Shown here: one piece after another, positions 33,055-46,100 of the stretch
Position numbering within the stretch: position 1 is the stretch's first letter
Layout: every line of letters starts with the position of its first letter
Source of the DNA: Ephemerocybe angulata
Taxonomy: Eukaryota > Basidiomycota > Agaricomycetes > Agaricales > Psathyrellaceae
Reading direction: 5' to 3'
Length of the DNA: 64,000 nt
NCBI GenBank assembly: GCA_013368325.1
Contig: JAACJK010000220.1
Span: 186,001-250,000 of the forward strand
Translations under genes and position numbers: made by a program
Notes under the pieces: model-generated
What the model was told of the DNA's origin: nothing
What the model saw: only the letters and a program-made list of their open reading frames with translations
Database searches by the model: none

Positions 33055-36000
33055 TTAGATGTTCCTGCAGAGTTCGCAGTCAAACTTGATCTTGTCGTGG
33101 AAGATGACCGCTGCGAAGGGAGTTAGCGCGACATGCCGACGGCGAGTGTAAACCAAGACTTACGAAGGGCAATCAGGGCAGCGAGGAATGCGACCATGAG
33201 CAGATACACGATGGTATACTTGATGACAATCCACCGACGCTGCCTCTTCTGCTTGGTCGAGAAGAGCGGCGGTCGGATTTGCTTTGACGGACGCAACCAG
33301 ACTAGAATAGAGAGTAAGTTACCGTGCGCACAATTCACAAAGAAATAGTGACTGACACAACATCGTGGAATGCATGCTGTTCGCGCCGGGAATGAGGACT
33401 GGCGGTGTCAGGATGATGAGGAGGATATGCGCGATCAGGAAGTCGGAGCCCCAGAGCGACATTTCCACGATCTTGACGATGAATTCACGAGCAGGCTGCG
33501 ACAGAGCTGAGTTTCCGAAGCCACGACCATACCATTTACCTGTCCACCACGCGCGATTCGTCTCATCGTGCTTGAATTCACGAGTGAGGAAAACGGCGAT
33601 GAGGAACTTGTGAATGGCGCGTTGGATAGAGGCGACACAAAGGATACCCAGAACCGCGTGCGAGGTGTCCCAAAGCTCGAGGAACCACTATTGAAAAGGT
33701 CAGAATAGGACAAGTCAAGACGGAGAAAGAAAACATACGAAGAATTCAAAGAAGGCGACAAGGCCAAGTAGACACAGAATATGGGCGATACTGGCCATGA
33801 CGGACCCAAACTTGACCCAGCCCTCCATCATGGGACCGATGAAGAGAGAAATGAAGAAGAGGACAAGGAGGACAGCGGCATTCCAGACGACGGGTCCAAC
33901 AGAAATAATGGCGATACGGATCAAGGGGCTCGGAGGGGTGACTCCATTGATGGGGAAGGATTTGACGAACATGTAAGCAACGACGAAGATCGTGGCAATA
34001 CAGATGGGCAGGATGATTTCAGAGAAGATGAGATTCCGCCAACTTGCTCGAGGTACATCGCCAGACAGCTTCTCCGAAGGGTGGCCGAGCTTCTTCTTCT
34101 TGTACCCGGTAATCATCGTCCTGGAGAGTCGGCAGTAGCCGTACCAACTGCTCGCCTTCGTCCTCGAGTTACCACGAGACATCCAGCGAAGGAACTCGCG
34201 GTAGTCGATGATGAAGTCGGAGAAAGAGAATTGATGGGGATTGAAGAGGAACGGCGCGACACACAGCGAGGCGACCGAGAACCAGAAGTAGATGAGATGC
34301 GGTATCCAGATTGCCAGAGTGACATAGAGGAGGATGAGCAGGTTTCGGAAGCCCATGTAGATGCTGGGACCGGCGAATCGGGAGTACAGTATGCTGAAGG
34401 ATATCCGGGTCGTTGCGAAACCTCGCCCGGTGGCGATGTAGCGAGCACCACCGAAGGTCAAATTGCTCAGGATGGAATTCGAGTAGATCTGGGTGGAGAA
34501 CACTTCAAAGATTGGCGAGAGTGATAGGAAATGTTTGCCAAGCCGCAGTAGCGCCTTGCCTGTCCCTTTTTCCATGAGTTCTATGAGATAAGGTTAAGTT
34601 AGATGATAAATGATTTAATCGGTTGTATATCAACATACCTTGTAAAAATAGGGGCAGGAAAGCGATGAAGAAGACCAAGAAAATGGAAACGATGCAGCGC
34701 CTGATCCAGTCGAAGACGGGGATGAGATTGTAGCACCCTGGTTGACCAGCAATAACATTGCCGCGGGCATCCACTCGACAGATCTCCAGAGCCTTGTTGA
34801 GGGTACCGATGTAGAGCACTATATCATGATCAGTAAATGACACACTGAAGAGCATATTTCGATACTCACAAGTGATCATGAAAACCTGAATAGACATGAT
34901 GACGAGGATGTTGTTGATGTGGAAACCGGGATGGCCGTAGTAGAAAGTGAGGAAGCGATCGATGGGGAGTTGCGTTCCAAGGTAATAGTACTCGCGACTG
35001 AGCATCTGTTCACCCATGCCCGTTCCAATCTTGGTCTGGAAATTGAGAATCGTTCCGAAACCCAGATCGCGACCCTTTCCACACTGGTAATACTCCGAAT
35101 GCTTAATCCTTCCTCCACGACCAAATGCGTTCATGCCGGCGAAAATATCTTCGTTGAGATGGAGACCCTTCTGTGCCTTCGATACACCGCCACGGGTGTT
35201 CATGAATGTCGCATTGAGGAAATCCGGATGTCCGTAATGCAGCTTGCCTCCGATCCAGGCGAGCGCACGAGCGGTCATGGTACCGAACGTTTGTTCCTTT
35301 CCGGCAGCAATGTCTCCCAGTACACCGATGTTCTCTGAGAAGATGTATTCACGGGTACCGACGATGGCGACTGGTGCCTTCGTGAACTCTTTGTGACCCC
35401 ACTGAGCGTACGGACTCTGGCTCGAGACAGCGTACTCCTCGAACTCGCCTAGGACGTTACGAATCTTGAGACACTCCTCGAGATAGTTGTCCTGGTTGGC
35501 ATCGATAAGCTGGAGGTATTCACCGCGGTAGAAGATCATGGCGTGATTCTGGTTGTCGGATTTACCGTCTCCCAGGATAGGGTTACCAGGAAGCTCGACC
35601 CTGAACTTCGGTTTACGTTTCCCGGTGACTTCATCGATTTCAGAGTGGCCGTCGATAAGCGCTGAGAACAAGCGCCCTTCCCCTCCCTTCGGTCCTGGTT
35701 CCTCATCAAGGTACGCAATCTGCAAGTCGGGATAGGCACGCAATAAGAATTCGGCGTTCTCCTGCTCTTCCTTGTTGAACTTCGAGAAGCGCTGCATGGA
35801 AATCGCAAACTTGAACTTGCGACGCGCCATCCGCTCCAACTCGCGCTCAAGACGCTCAGTGTTGCCACCAAAGTTGTGCACGATATCAGGGTTCTCCACA
35901 CGGTAGAGGAGTTTGATGGCCTTGGAGTAGTTCATCATGCCGGAGACGGTACGGTAAAGGGTCTGCGCACGCAGGGAGGCCCAGATACGGGTTCGCAGGG

Positions 36001-38757
36001 TATACTCCGGAGACGAGTTCTTGAAACCGATGCAGTAGAAGGGAAGATCGTCGACCTTCTTTTCGCTGGTGTGCGTCGCTGTTCCATCTCCACTGTCTGC
36101 TTCCTCGGCCAAGATCTTCGTGTCCTTGACAAAGTTGTCCCACTCGACTGGGTGGAGCTGCTTGAGGTATTCGAGGAGGGTGACACGGGTGTTCTGGTCC
36201 TCCTCACGAATGATTTCTCGCAGACTGAGCAAGATCTTCTCGGAGTAATGGGGGACGAGGACGGTGAAGGTGGGCATCGCCTCGACAGCGAGAGGCTCTG
36301 GCAGGGCAGTTGTGAGGGACGACGCGAAGAAGGAAATGCGACGGTCGGCCTCGCCTCCTTGAGGGAAGAAGGCGGGTCCCTTGCCATCCTGATTAGTGAA
36401 GAATGGTGGCGCACGCAAAGTCCGCCTGCCATCGGGTCCGTCGACTTGATGGTAGAGAAGCCTTTGGACGTTGTCGATGGACAGGAGATGCTCCCGGTAC
36501 ATGGAAATGATAACAGCGTTCCAGATCTGGGACACAAGGACCTTGGGCTTGTACTTGACCTCCATTTCGGCAGTTGCGAGGAGCTTGGCATAAATTCGCT
36601 TCGGCATGCGTGTGAAGATATCCTTCCAAGGGGTCCAGATGGACAGTCCGAGGGCGAAAGACCGACCCACACTGAAGATGACGATCCAGATGATGTACCA
36701 CAGGTAGGTGTCGAGGAAGAAGAGGACGAGGTCCATGACATACATGATGGCCAGGGTGAAGGGGACTTGATTTTGGCACAAGGCGTTGCCGAAGTACTTG
36801 TCCGAGCATCGTTGCACCTTCGTCCTTGCCATGACGGCGATTGGACTACTGAAGGACGACGTCAAGAAGAAGTAGGATTCGACAAACTTGCAGGAGAAGA
36901 TAAGCACCCAAAGACCAATCGAGGCCATGCGAGCCGACCGAGGAAGGATAGGGTAGGATGCCGTGAAGGTCTGGGAAGCCATGTATTTGCGTGACTTCCC
37001 TGCCACACGATCTCCGAACATCCTTCCTGAAGGGATGAGACCGAACGCGATCGTCGCCACGACCGATATGAAGAATTGGACGATACCGATGATGAGTGGG
37101 ATCTGTCCTTGGTTCGGGCGTCCATCGACGAGTGCAATGTAGAAGGTGGGACCGGCGGTGAGGGCGAGGATTACCAAGAGGAATACTAGTCGTGTCGTGA
37201 GATGGGAGGCGTTGTTCCATGTGGTGGGGATATACGAGAATTCGGCAATAGTCGCGAGAATCATGATGAGAGTTGACACGGCGCCTCCGAGCGCAGTCGC
37301 CGACCATGTCATGGGAGCTGACGGCTCCTGCTTGAGCTTCGGTGCATAGACCTTGGGGGAGTTGAAAGCGGTGTAGAAGTAATAGACGGAAATGTGCAGA
37401 ATCCAGATTCGGTTGAAGTTGACAAGGAGATGCGCCATAGACCGCTTTTCAAAGTAGGTCTTGAAGAAGACGCGGTTCCACTCGACCTTGCTGAATTTGG
37501 TATAGCGCTGCGCAGGCGGGACGTCGACGAGCCGAGTCTGCGAAGTCTATCAGCACCAAGCAAATAATGACAGAGGGTGGGACTCACTCCATCTTTGAGC
37601 ACGATTTTGGCAAGCCCCTCAGGGTACCAAAAGAGCTGGTTGACATCATCATAGCCAATAACACCTACGTGATCCTTCTCTTTCCTGACAAATTTGCCAT
37701 CGACAACTTCGTAACCTTGATCCCGGACGAAATTGTAGAGGGGCTTGATGACGCTGCTGAGGTAGACGCCTTCGGGTATTGGATCGATTCTGTTCTGACA
37801 CTCTGGAGAGCGGTAGTAGTCATCGGCGCACTTGAAGATGAAGCACATGCACTCGGGCATGAAGCGGATATTGCCGGCCTCACCCCAGCAGAGCAAGTAG
37901 AGAGCAATCTGTCGAAGACGGTCGTACTGGCTCATGTTGTTCATGGCATTTCTCCAGCGGTTGAGAGCGGTGTCGAGGGATTTTGCGCCTGCGTGTTTTC
38001 CACCTTTCACACTCTTGAGCCGCTGGAGTCCAGGGTTCTGGGACTGGCCAACCGCATCATCAAGATTGAGTTGGGCAGCAAAGTACCACTTGCGGTAGTT
38101 GGCGTGCTGACCGCCAATATAGTCTGCGTGGAGGGTTAGGAGCGCCTGGTTGGGGCTCATACGGGAGGCCCGGGAATCGAGCAACTGCATTGTGAAGTCG
38201 AACTGGGGAGCGTATGAGCAGGGAAAAGGGGGAAATGGGGACTGTCAAGGTCACACACCATATTGCGCATGGAATCACGCTGGAAACCGAACTTCTGGGC
38301 CAAGTCGAGGAAGATGTCCTCGATTTCCTCGGTCGACATGGGTATCTGACGATCCGCAGACCAGGCGGGGTAGTGTTCAGACGCCCCGAGACCGGGGTCT
38401 GCGAAGGGAGAAATGCTGGGTACGCTGCTTGCATGGGAGTCGACAGAGGGGTCATAGCGACGGTTGAATAAGTCCGAATTGATGTCGCCTACAGTGTACT
38501 GGCAGTGAGCGGGACTGTCAGTCAGGCCAGAGAGAGTACGCACCGCTGGACTGGTCGTAGAACTGAGGAGCGCCTGCGAGTCTTGTGGTGCTCCCGTTGC
38601 CGTTGCTGTAGTGGTCGCTCATGTCGGACTCGGCATCGTAGTCGGGACGTGGAACTGCAGGCCCGCCCTGCGGATAAGGCATTGGCTGCCGCTGCTGAAG
38701 ATTTTGTTGGCTGGGATTGGCAAACGGATTGTCCCTGAAGCCATTGGGGGCGGCCAT
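33055..38757 (-). CDS. FKS1: 1,3-beta-glucan synthase catalytic subunit (GT48)
   Basis: Plasma-membrane enzyme that makes the main cell-wall glucan from UDP-glucose, regulated by Rho1. The ATG at 38757 opens a Gln/Pro-rich cytosolic leader ([18 protein letters not shown]). The FKS1 N-terminal domain follows: [74 protein letters not shown]. After the first membrane block comes the large GT48 domain: [115 protein letters not shown]-terminal membrane segments end [10 protein letters not shown] at 33055. The largest exon is 34505-37438 in part. The positions matching the echinocandin hot spots differ from Candida (see findings). Divergent from the next gene, 133 bases apart. Confidence 0.95.
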
Positions 38758-38836
38758 GAACGAAGGAAGGAATAGAAATTAAATGAGTGGAGGGTCGTTT
38801 CCGCGCCAGCGATTGAGGGAGAAAGAAACACGCAAC

Positions 38837-38858
38837 GTGACTGTGACCGTGACGTGAC
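38837..38858. repeat. Four GTGAC units in a divergent promoter
   Basis: GTGAC occurs four times in 22 bases (starts 38837, 38843, 38849, 38854), 80 bases upstream of the FKS ATG and 33 bases upstream of the rightward gene's ATG. It contains TGACGTGA, a CRE-like core. Regulatory meaning is inferred. Confidence 0.4.
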
Positions 38859-38890
38859 AACCGCTCCTCCCCTTATCTCCCACAACCAGC

Positions 38891-41001
38891 ATGCTCCGCG
38901 CCGTCGCCCGCAGCGTCGACGGCGATCTCACCGTCGTCAGGACCGTCTTGCCGCCGTCGTGGCTGCCTGGCGAATACGGCCCACCGTTGCCACCTCTCGG
39001 CGTGCCCTCGCTCGTCTGGTTCTGCCTCAATAGGATTTACCATCACCCGGACCAGATTCATATTATTCCGTTCCGCCTCAACTACCGCAACGAGCTCAAC
39101 GACCTTGACCTGCTCAATCTCGACCCTAGACTGTGGGCAACTCTCGTCCAGGTATACGACAACCTCCCCGAGAAGCTCTCAACATACATCTCGCCTCTTA
39201 ATGATGCGCATATGCCCCTGTTGCAGGCTGTCCCATGCACCCCGCGTTTCTCGCTGATCACAATACTGGAGGCATCAGCCTGCACCACCCTGTGCGACGA
39301 AAACATAACAGATCTCAAGGCCTTGCACTCTCTCACCGCGTTGGACGCGTCGGATACTTGCGTCACTTCGTACGGTGTTAAAATTCTTGCGTCTTCGCTG
39401 CAAGAGTTCTCCGGGCCTTGGCCCTTGCGCATCCTGTGCTTTCGAAATTGCCGGTCTATAACTGCCGAAGTGTATCTACACCTAACTAGGTTCCCCTTGT
39501 TATCTGTTGTAGGCAAGTACCTAGTCGTAATACCTCGTCAATCTACTCCACTAACCATTCATTAGATGTCCGTGGCACGAAGTGTGCTGCCAGTGTTGCC
39601 CCACCGACGCCATTCCGCAGTGCTGGCTCACCCTTATTCTTTCACCCAACACCGCTATCAGACTCTCTGGCACATCTACGTGAAGTTTCGCCAAGCATCT
39701 ATTCCTCTCACAACGCGTTCACTCTTCTCATCAACGCGCTTGATCACAAGCCCAGTAAGCAGGCGCCCCGAAACCCCGTCTACCATGACAACACGGTCAT
39801 TACTTTTTCGTCAACATCTGACCGCTTACACATTGCAAATGCTGACGCTATTGCGCGTCGTGCGCAGGCGAGGGAAGATGCTGAACGCCATACCAAAAAC
39901 AAGGAAGCCTGGTACGAGCGCCAAGATGCCATCCTCGATGGCCCAAGAGAACCCAATATCGCGCCCGCGACCCCATATATGAATTGCTCCGTATCTTCAT
40001 CATCCAAGCAAACTACCACTGCTCCACGACCACTTGCGCGACAAACGCTATCATCATCTCGCTCGGGATCATCAACTACGCTCTTGGCTGACGCGAACAG
40101 TTTACGACCAATGTCTACTACGATTACTCATCCTGGCGCTTCTGTTGCAGGACCTCGAAACAACTCACGGCATGCAGACTCTAACGTTGCTGTTCCCGCA
40201 CCTATGACCGCGCGCGCATCATCCAGCACCTTGCCAAGACCTGATATACCCCACAATGCTCCCCGAAGGAGCGTGTCATCCAGACCACGTCTTCCGGAGC
40301 TCGACGAAGCACTCGCAGCGTTTCGCAAAGCCCTTCCGCGCCCAAAGGATACAGTGACGGGCAAGGCCCGTACCACAACCTGGGCAAATAGAGAAGACGA
40401 GCCATTCATGCTCTACCGCGACCCACCACCTTGGGCTGCTCTTGACGAGGCCAAATGTACAATGCGTTCAGAGGAGGAACGCCGCAGGAAACAGGTAAAA
40501 AGCAATATCGCAATGCGCCAGTGCGACGTTGCCAAGGTCGAGCTTTCAGGGGGTAAGGCTGCCGCTGTCAAACAGCAGCTGGAGAACCTTCTTGCCAAGC
40601 GTCGAACCCAGATGCGGGAGGACTTTGGACTGGAGTCAAAGCCACGGACTTTAACGACAGCACCTTCACAGCCCAAAAGCAATCCTTTTGGCAGGAGACC
40701 AGATGTCGCTCCCAAACCTACGTTTACTGCCCCTCCTACTCCCACTCTCTCCGCCTCGTCGAGTCGGGAGCTTATACCCATATCCCGAGTACGGACGCCA
40801 GTGTTTACGCAAGAGCTGTTGGATGTTAGTTCGAAGGAGAACAAGAAGGCGCTCAAGGCGGGTTCGGAGGGAATTGATCCGCCGGCGAAGCGCCAGAAAC
40901 AGTCATCGCTTCCCTCGTCGTCCAAGCAGCCCCAAACTCTAGCCCCTGAAAAATCTGGTAGTACCGTAGATCTACGCAAATGGTTTACGAAGAAAGCGTA
41001 G
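38891..41001 (+). CDS. Unknown protein with leucine-rich-repeat-like N-terminus
   Basis: Two exons (38891-39512, 39566-41001; 2058 nt) give 685 aa. The intron between them must use a GC donor (GCAAGT) to keep frame. The N-terminal 220 residues look like an LRR/RNI fold: LNDLDLLNLDPRLWATLVQV, ITDLKALHSLTALDASDTCV and FPLLSVVDVRGTKC across the splice. The rest is Ser/Pro/basic and looks disordered, with a coiled basic segment (KEAWYERQDAILDGPREPN). The C-terminus STVDLRKWFTKKA resembles a degenerate PCNA-binding (PIP) box. I do not know a named family. Divergent from FKS1. Confidence 0.8.
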
Positions 41002-41059
41002 CACACTTCTCGAATATCATACCCTGCATTCCACGGCGACCGTGCTTTTGCTTTTCATC

Positions 41060-41066
41060 CACGTGA
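41060..41066. promoter_or_regulatory. CACGTGA E-box
   Basis: CACGTGA 69 bases before the PTC7-like ATG. Fourth copy of this heptamer in gene promoters here. Confidence 0.4.
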
Positions 41067-41135
41067 TGCTCGGGCTCGGTAAATCCGTTCCGTCATTAGC
41101 ATAGCAAGGGGAACTCGTCTCTCACCACTTCGTCG

Positions 41136-42919
41136 ATGTTTAGCCGCAGTCCGCTCATTTCTCAGAACAGACCTGGCCTATTCCGACAAATACTAAGAAA
41201 GTCCTGCGCCCGTGCCCGCTTCTTGGCGACAGCGACGACATCAAGCCATGTAACCCGTCCATATACCTTCCACATCGGCGCGAGCTGGGCAGGGAAGCCT
41301 GAGGACCCAAGTGCGAAGCGCAAGGTTCCGTTCCCGGAGGACACTCTCATAGGTGGCTGGAGGGACAAGATGCTCGCCTGGCCGAAGGCAGTCCAGAGCA
41401 AGAATGCCGGCGAAGACTTCTTTTTCATCCAAGAGGTGCGTGCACCCATTATCCCAGTCGCGTATACGCGTCGGGCGTCTGGACAATGGAACTGACGCAT
41501 TCTGTTACCCCTCCCCCCAGATGCGCAACGGCTCAGTAGGTCACCTCTCCCCGCAACCCCACAGCGAACTTGCGTCCTTACCGAACCTTCTCTCCCACCT
41601 TTTCCTTTTCTGGCTTTTGAGGGCGTTTCCTTCGGCGTCGCAGATGGCGTCGGGGGGTGGGTCGACAGCGGCGTGGACCCCTCGCTGTTCTCGCAGGCAC
41701 TCATGTTCCACGCGCACCGATACTCGCGCAATGCCTGGGCAGGCGAGCCCGAGATCGACCCGACAATGGACTATGAAGAGCGCGAGCAGATCGAGGGCTG
41801 GGAAATGACGCCGTATGAGTGCTTGGACTTGGCGTATGGGGGTGTGTTGAGGGAGAAGTTTGTCCAAGCAGGTGCGTGGACTTTGCTGATAGTCCTTCCT
41901 TCTGCTTACCAACTCACCCCCTTCCACAATTAGGTTCAAGCACTGCGTGTATCATCAGCCTCAATGCATCGTCGGGAGTTCTCCGTTCAGCAAAGTGATT
42001 GATACCCTCCAAACTATCTGATAGCGCCTGACCTTTCTTCGCAGCCTGGGCGACAGCGGCTTCTCAATCATTCGTGGAACATCAATAATTCACCGCCAGA
42101 AAGCCCAGACACACTTCTTCAACTGCCCCAAGTCAGCTCCCGTCATCCTCCCCTGGACTCACGCACCCTAACACGCAAATAGACAACTTACTAAACTCCC
42201 TGCAAATGCAGGCCGAAAATTCGCGCGGGCCTGTGTCGACTCACCAAGCGAAGCCGACGTCTTCGAAATGAAGCTACGGGACGGGGATATAGTAGTATCA
42301 TATGTATGCAGCTGCTATCTCCTCTCTTCCCCACATTTTACTAACAGATATCCTGGCTCGGTTCGCTTCATTTGTAATTACCTGTAGACGGACGGATTCT
42401 CAGATAACGTTTTCCCCGAGGAAATGCTCCGAATATGCAGGCTTCTCTCAAGATCAGGAGGCACGGAAGAAGAGCAAGTCCAAGCCATGGCCGACCGGAT
42501 GGTCGATTATTCGCGGAAATGCATGTACAACAAAACCAGGATAAGCCCATTTGAAAGTGAGCATCTGTTCCTCTGTCTGTTCCTGTTTTAACTGCTGTTT
42601 CTTTCGTTCCGATGCTGTCGCAGTAATGTGGCCGGCGCTTCGTGTGGCCCCTGGCATTCTTCTTCGCGTCTTATATGTGTACATATCAGGTTCTGACTGT
42701 TTTTATTTTTATCGTAGGGGATGCAGCCCGCCAGGGCATGTTCTTCCGAGGCGGGGTGAGCCCAATTTAATCAGGTCTTTTTGTTCCGCTAACGCCAACC
42801 TCTTGGTCCACAGAAACCTGATGAGTACGTTCTCATTACCTGGCCTCTTTCCCTAAACTAATATCGCTGTCCCTCGCAGTGTCACGATCGTCACGGCGCT
42901 CGTTCGAGAAACCTCGTAA
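41136..42919 (+). CDS. PTC7: Mitochondrial PP2C protein phosphatase, Ptc7-like
   Basis: In yeast Ptc7 dephosphorylates coenzyme Q biosynthesis proteins in mitochondria. The ATG at 41136 (MFSRSPLISQNRPGLFRQIL) begins a basic presequence with a run of Arg/Ala (KSCARARFLATAT). Then comes YTFHIGASWAGKPEDP and GEDFFFIQE. A short exon MRNGS joins to GVSFGVADGVGGWVDSGVDP, the metal-binding PP2C motif. Further motifs are ACIISLNASSGVLRSA, GDSGFSIIRG and DIVVSYTDGFSDNVFPEEML, ending DDVTIVTALVRETS at 42919. The Asp ligands in DGVGGW and DGFSDN are present, so it should be active. Several small exons near the 3' end. Convergent with the DPP3 gene, about 210 bases between stops. Confidence 0.87.
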
Positions 42920-43129
42920 TACAGCACATCTAGATATTCCTTTCTTTTCTCACTCTCTAGACTCCGGGTGTCCTGGATACGGGTCCGACTTACTCACCTT
43001 ACTCGACCCCAACAGCATGTAATATTGTATATTGGCATTGTTAATCATCCTAACTCTGGGATGCATACACTTGGAACTATACCCTTCCCTGATTTCCGCC
43101 TATAGATTTCCATTTGATTTGGGTCAAGT

Positions 43130-46100
43130 TCAGAGATCGCGCTCGATGTAGCTTTCAATCACGCCTTCAGGTGTGCGAGGATAATCCTTGAATTCGACCT
43201 CGCCGTCAACGATGAACGTGTTGGGCTGGACAAAGACCTTCCGGGGCTGATAAAGTTAAGCGCCTTGAGCATACACATCTTGATACGGGATCGGAAACAA
43301 AACACACCTGCTTCTTTTTCAGAACAAGGTTTCGAATCTCACCGTCCCAGCCATCCAGCGGCTTTGTCAGGTTGGTGTAGAACTCGCGCGCGCCAGCTCC
43401 GTCGGCCGTGCTCCTGCGGACCTGCAGTTCGATGAGGAGCTTCCCGGCTGCCTTCCTTCCCTCCTTCAACACCTTTTCACGATCAACCTGGAAGAAGCAT
43501 AACACGCGAAGGCGGAAGGTGTGTAAGTACGGTCTGCCCACGCAAGCAGCAGGCGCACAATAAAAGGCTGCTTACGCGGACGTAGAGGTTCTCGAGCGTG
43601 CCGTTCGCGTCCCTCACTTCTTCGAGGCTTGCGATGCCAGATTTGATGAGATGCTGCGTAATACCAAGTCTGCGAAGGAAGCGAGAAGCGTTGAATTAGG
43701 CGCCCGTGTCTCACACGGATGAATGTTCATCACAGCGCAAAGATGTGCGAACCTGGCTTGCATGTGGGCCTGGCCATGCTTCTGGGTCACCGGGTCGTAG
43801 AACTCGAGAGCGCGCAAACCAGCGCGAGCCATCAGGAGGAAGGTGATGTATTGAATTTCCTCAACCTCTTTGGTGTCGACGTACTGAGCAACAGTCACAT
43901 AGTTTAGCACACAATATGAAGCGCGACGTGTGAGTGAGAACTTACTTTGAAGATCTGGAGAATCTCGGGCTGGCTCACAACTAAGAAGAAAAGCGTCAAA
44001 GGGAAGCCGAAGATGTACACGTCTGCGACTCACGGAAGAGAGCGACAGCTTCGGCTCTGCACTCTTCGAACGAGGAGGACACTTCGCCAAGAACAGCATC
44101 GGGGCTCTGGCCCGGCTTGTACCAAGACGTTCTATGTGTTATAGGTCAGTGGAAACCCCGACTATGTAGATACGCGAAAAAGAGTCGTGCATGCAACATA
44201 CACAGGCTTTCCGGTCAATGGGTTGATAACCTAGCAAAGCTTTGACTCAGCTCGTCATGACATCGATTGGTATAAGTCCTACCTTCTCAGGGTCGAAGTT
44301 CTTCTTGCCATCTTCGTCCTCCTTGAAGAGCTTTCCTGATCCGTGGCCAAGTAACTCATGGTTGGCGACCTGTAGCTCAAATGCCCTGCCGTCCCATGCG
44401 TTGTAGAGTTTAACGTCGTCCGGGTGGATAAAGGTGAGCTCCTCATCTATAGCAGTCGGGTCAGGACTGCTCCGTCTGCGTAGACTTGTTGCACATACTA
44501 GGAGCCTTGGCGGCAAGGATGTTCTGAAAGAATCCTAAATCAGAGACAGGCGAGACGGGTGAGAACGAGACACGTACAGCCAGCGATACGTTCTTGAAGC
44601 CAATGGACTCGCGGATGTCGTAGTAGTTCTATGACCAAGCCCGATAAGGTCAGCTTAAATATTAACACACAGACGTGGGCACCTACAGGAATCTGCAGCA
44701 CAAATCAAGTTGTTTAGACGTTAGTCAGGACCGTACAGTGGATGCCGACAGCTCACGTTGATTCCAGCAGGGATAGCTGATCGACATGTTAAGAGATATC
44801 ACTAACAAGATTAAGCGCCGGTTCGTACCTCCAGTCGCACACGACAGGACCTCCAATGCCGTGAAGTCGGGCTTCTTGAAGGGATACACCTCAAAGTCCT
44901 CACCCCATGGCAAGTTCTTGATGAGTTCCGGCGCCTTGTTCACGAGGGTCTCGTACTTGGCGCTGAGCTCCTTGTTGACAATGGCTGTGAAGCCCCCCCA
45001 TTCGGCGCGTCCCCCATAAGGGTCCACGTAGGTCTCAATGAACTTTGAAGATGTATCAGGATACCATGAAATGGGGATAGTGCAGTATGGACTCACTCCG
45101 ATGTATGATTCAACGACTGGTCCGACATCCTTGACCCAGCTCTCAGATCCCTTCTTGTGTGCGTCGATGGAACCGGTTTGGAATCTACCCTGCTGTTAAC
45201 GCACACAGCACATAGAGTAGTAATCACACATACGATTGGATATAACCTTCGATCGCTGCCTTTTGGTTCTCGTTGGCTGTGTACGCCAGTGCCTACAAAT
45301 TCACACCTATCAGCCGGCGTTTCAAGGGGCCATATGCAATAAAATACCTCTTTCAGCGCGTTGACGGTCTTTTTCATATCCTCAGAGTAGTCACCATACT
45401 TCACGTTCAGTTTGATAGCTTTTCCGTCGACTTCGACTTCTTTGACATCTGAGCTCTGGTCTACAGAGGCCACAAGCAGGGTGTAGTCGTTGGGCCCATT
45501 CTTGACAACCCTGTAAAGCAACCGCGTTAGTGGAGAACGAAGTAAGCCCTGGAGACCGAGCTTGCCTAGTGTTCAGGATATCGAGACCGAGCTTCTCTGC
45601 AGCGGCCTGTACCGACGCGACTTCTTGGTCGTTGATCACCTCACCGAGATAGTAGTTCGAAACGTGCCCTTCACTTCGCTTGCCAATAAAGAGGCTCGAT
45701 TCAGGGTCGGTCGAGTAGATGTGGTCTTTCAGCTGTGTTCTCGTATTAGCCACATAGATGTGCAATGGGCAGGCATGGTTACCTACCTTGTTCCAGAGAG
45801 GGAGAGCCTGGGACGCGTTTGCCGACTTGGAAACAACGGCTTCAAACTTGTCCGCTGGCACACGGGGTACGATCTTGGTGAAACCAAAGCTTTTGTAGTT
45901 CACCAAATTTCCAAGAACCTGAGGTCATGATGCGTTGTTATGTCTCTGAGAACTGGTATCTCTGTTGTAGATAACTTGCCTGGATAGTATATTGGAGCAA
46001 GCTGTCCCACTCGCCCTTCTCCAATCCCGAACTCTGCTGGAGGCTTTGGAGGTCCGCAAGTTTCTTCTCGCCAGTGCTGAAGGTAGCAATGAGAAGATCG

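Noticed and set aside
35876..36994. 372-codon plus-strand open frame antisense to FKS1 (also 33781-34524)
   Set aside because: It mirrors the conserved glucan synthase exons on the other strand; biased codon use leaves the antisense open. No own start context or family similarity.
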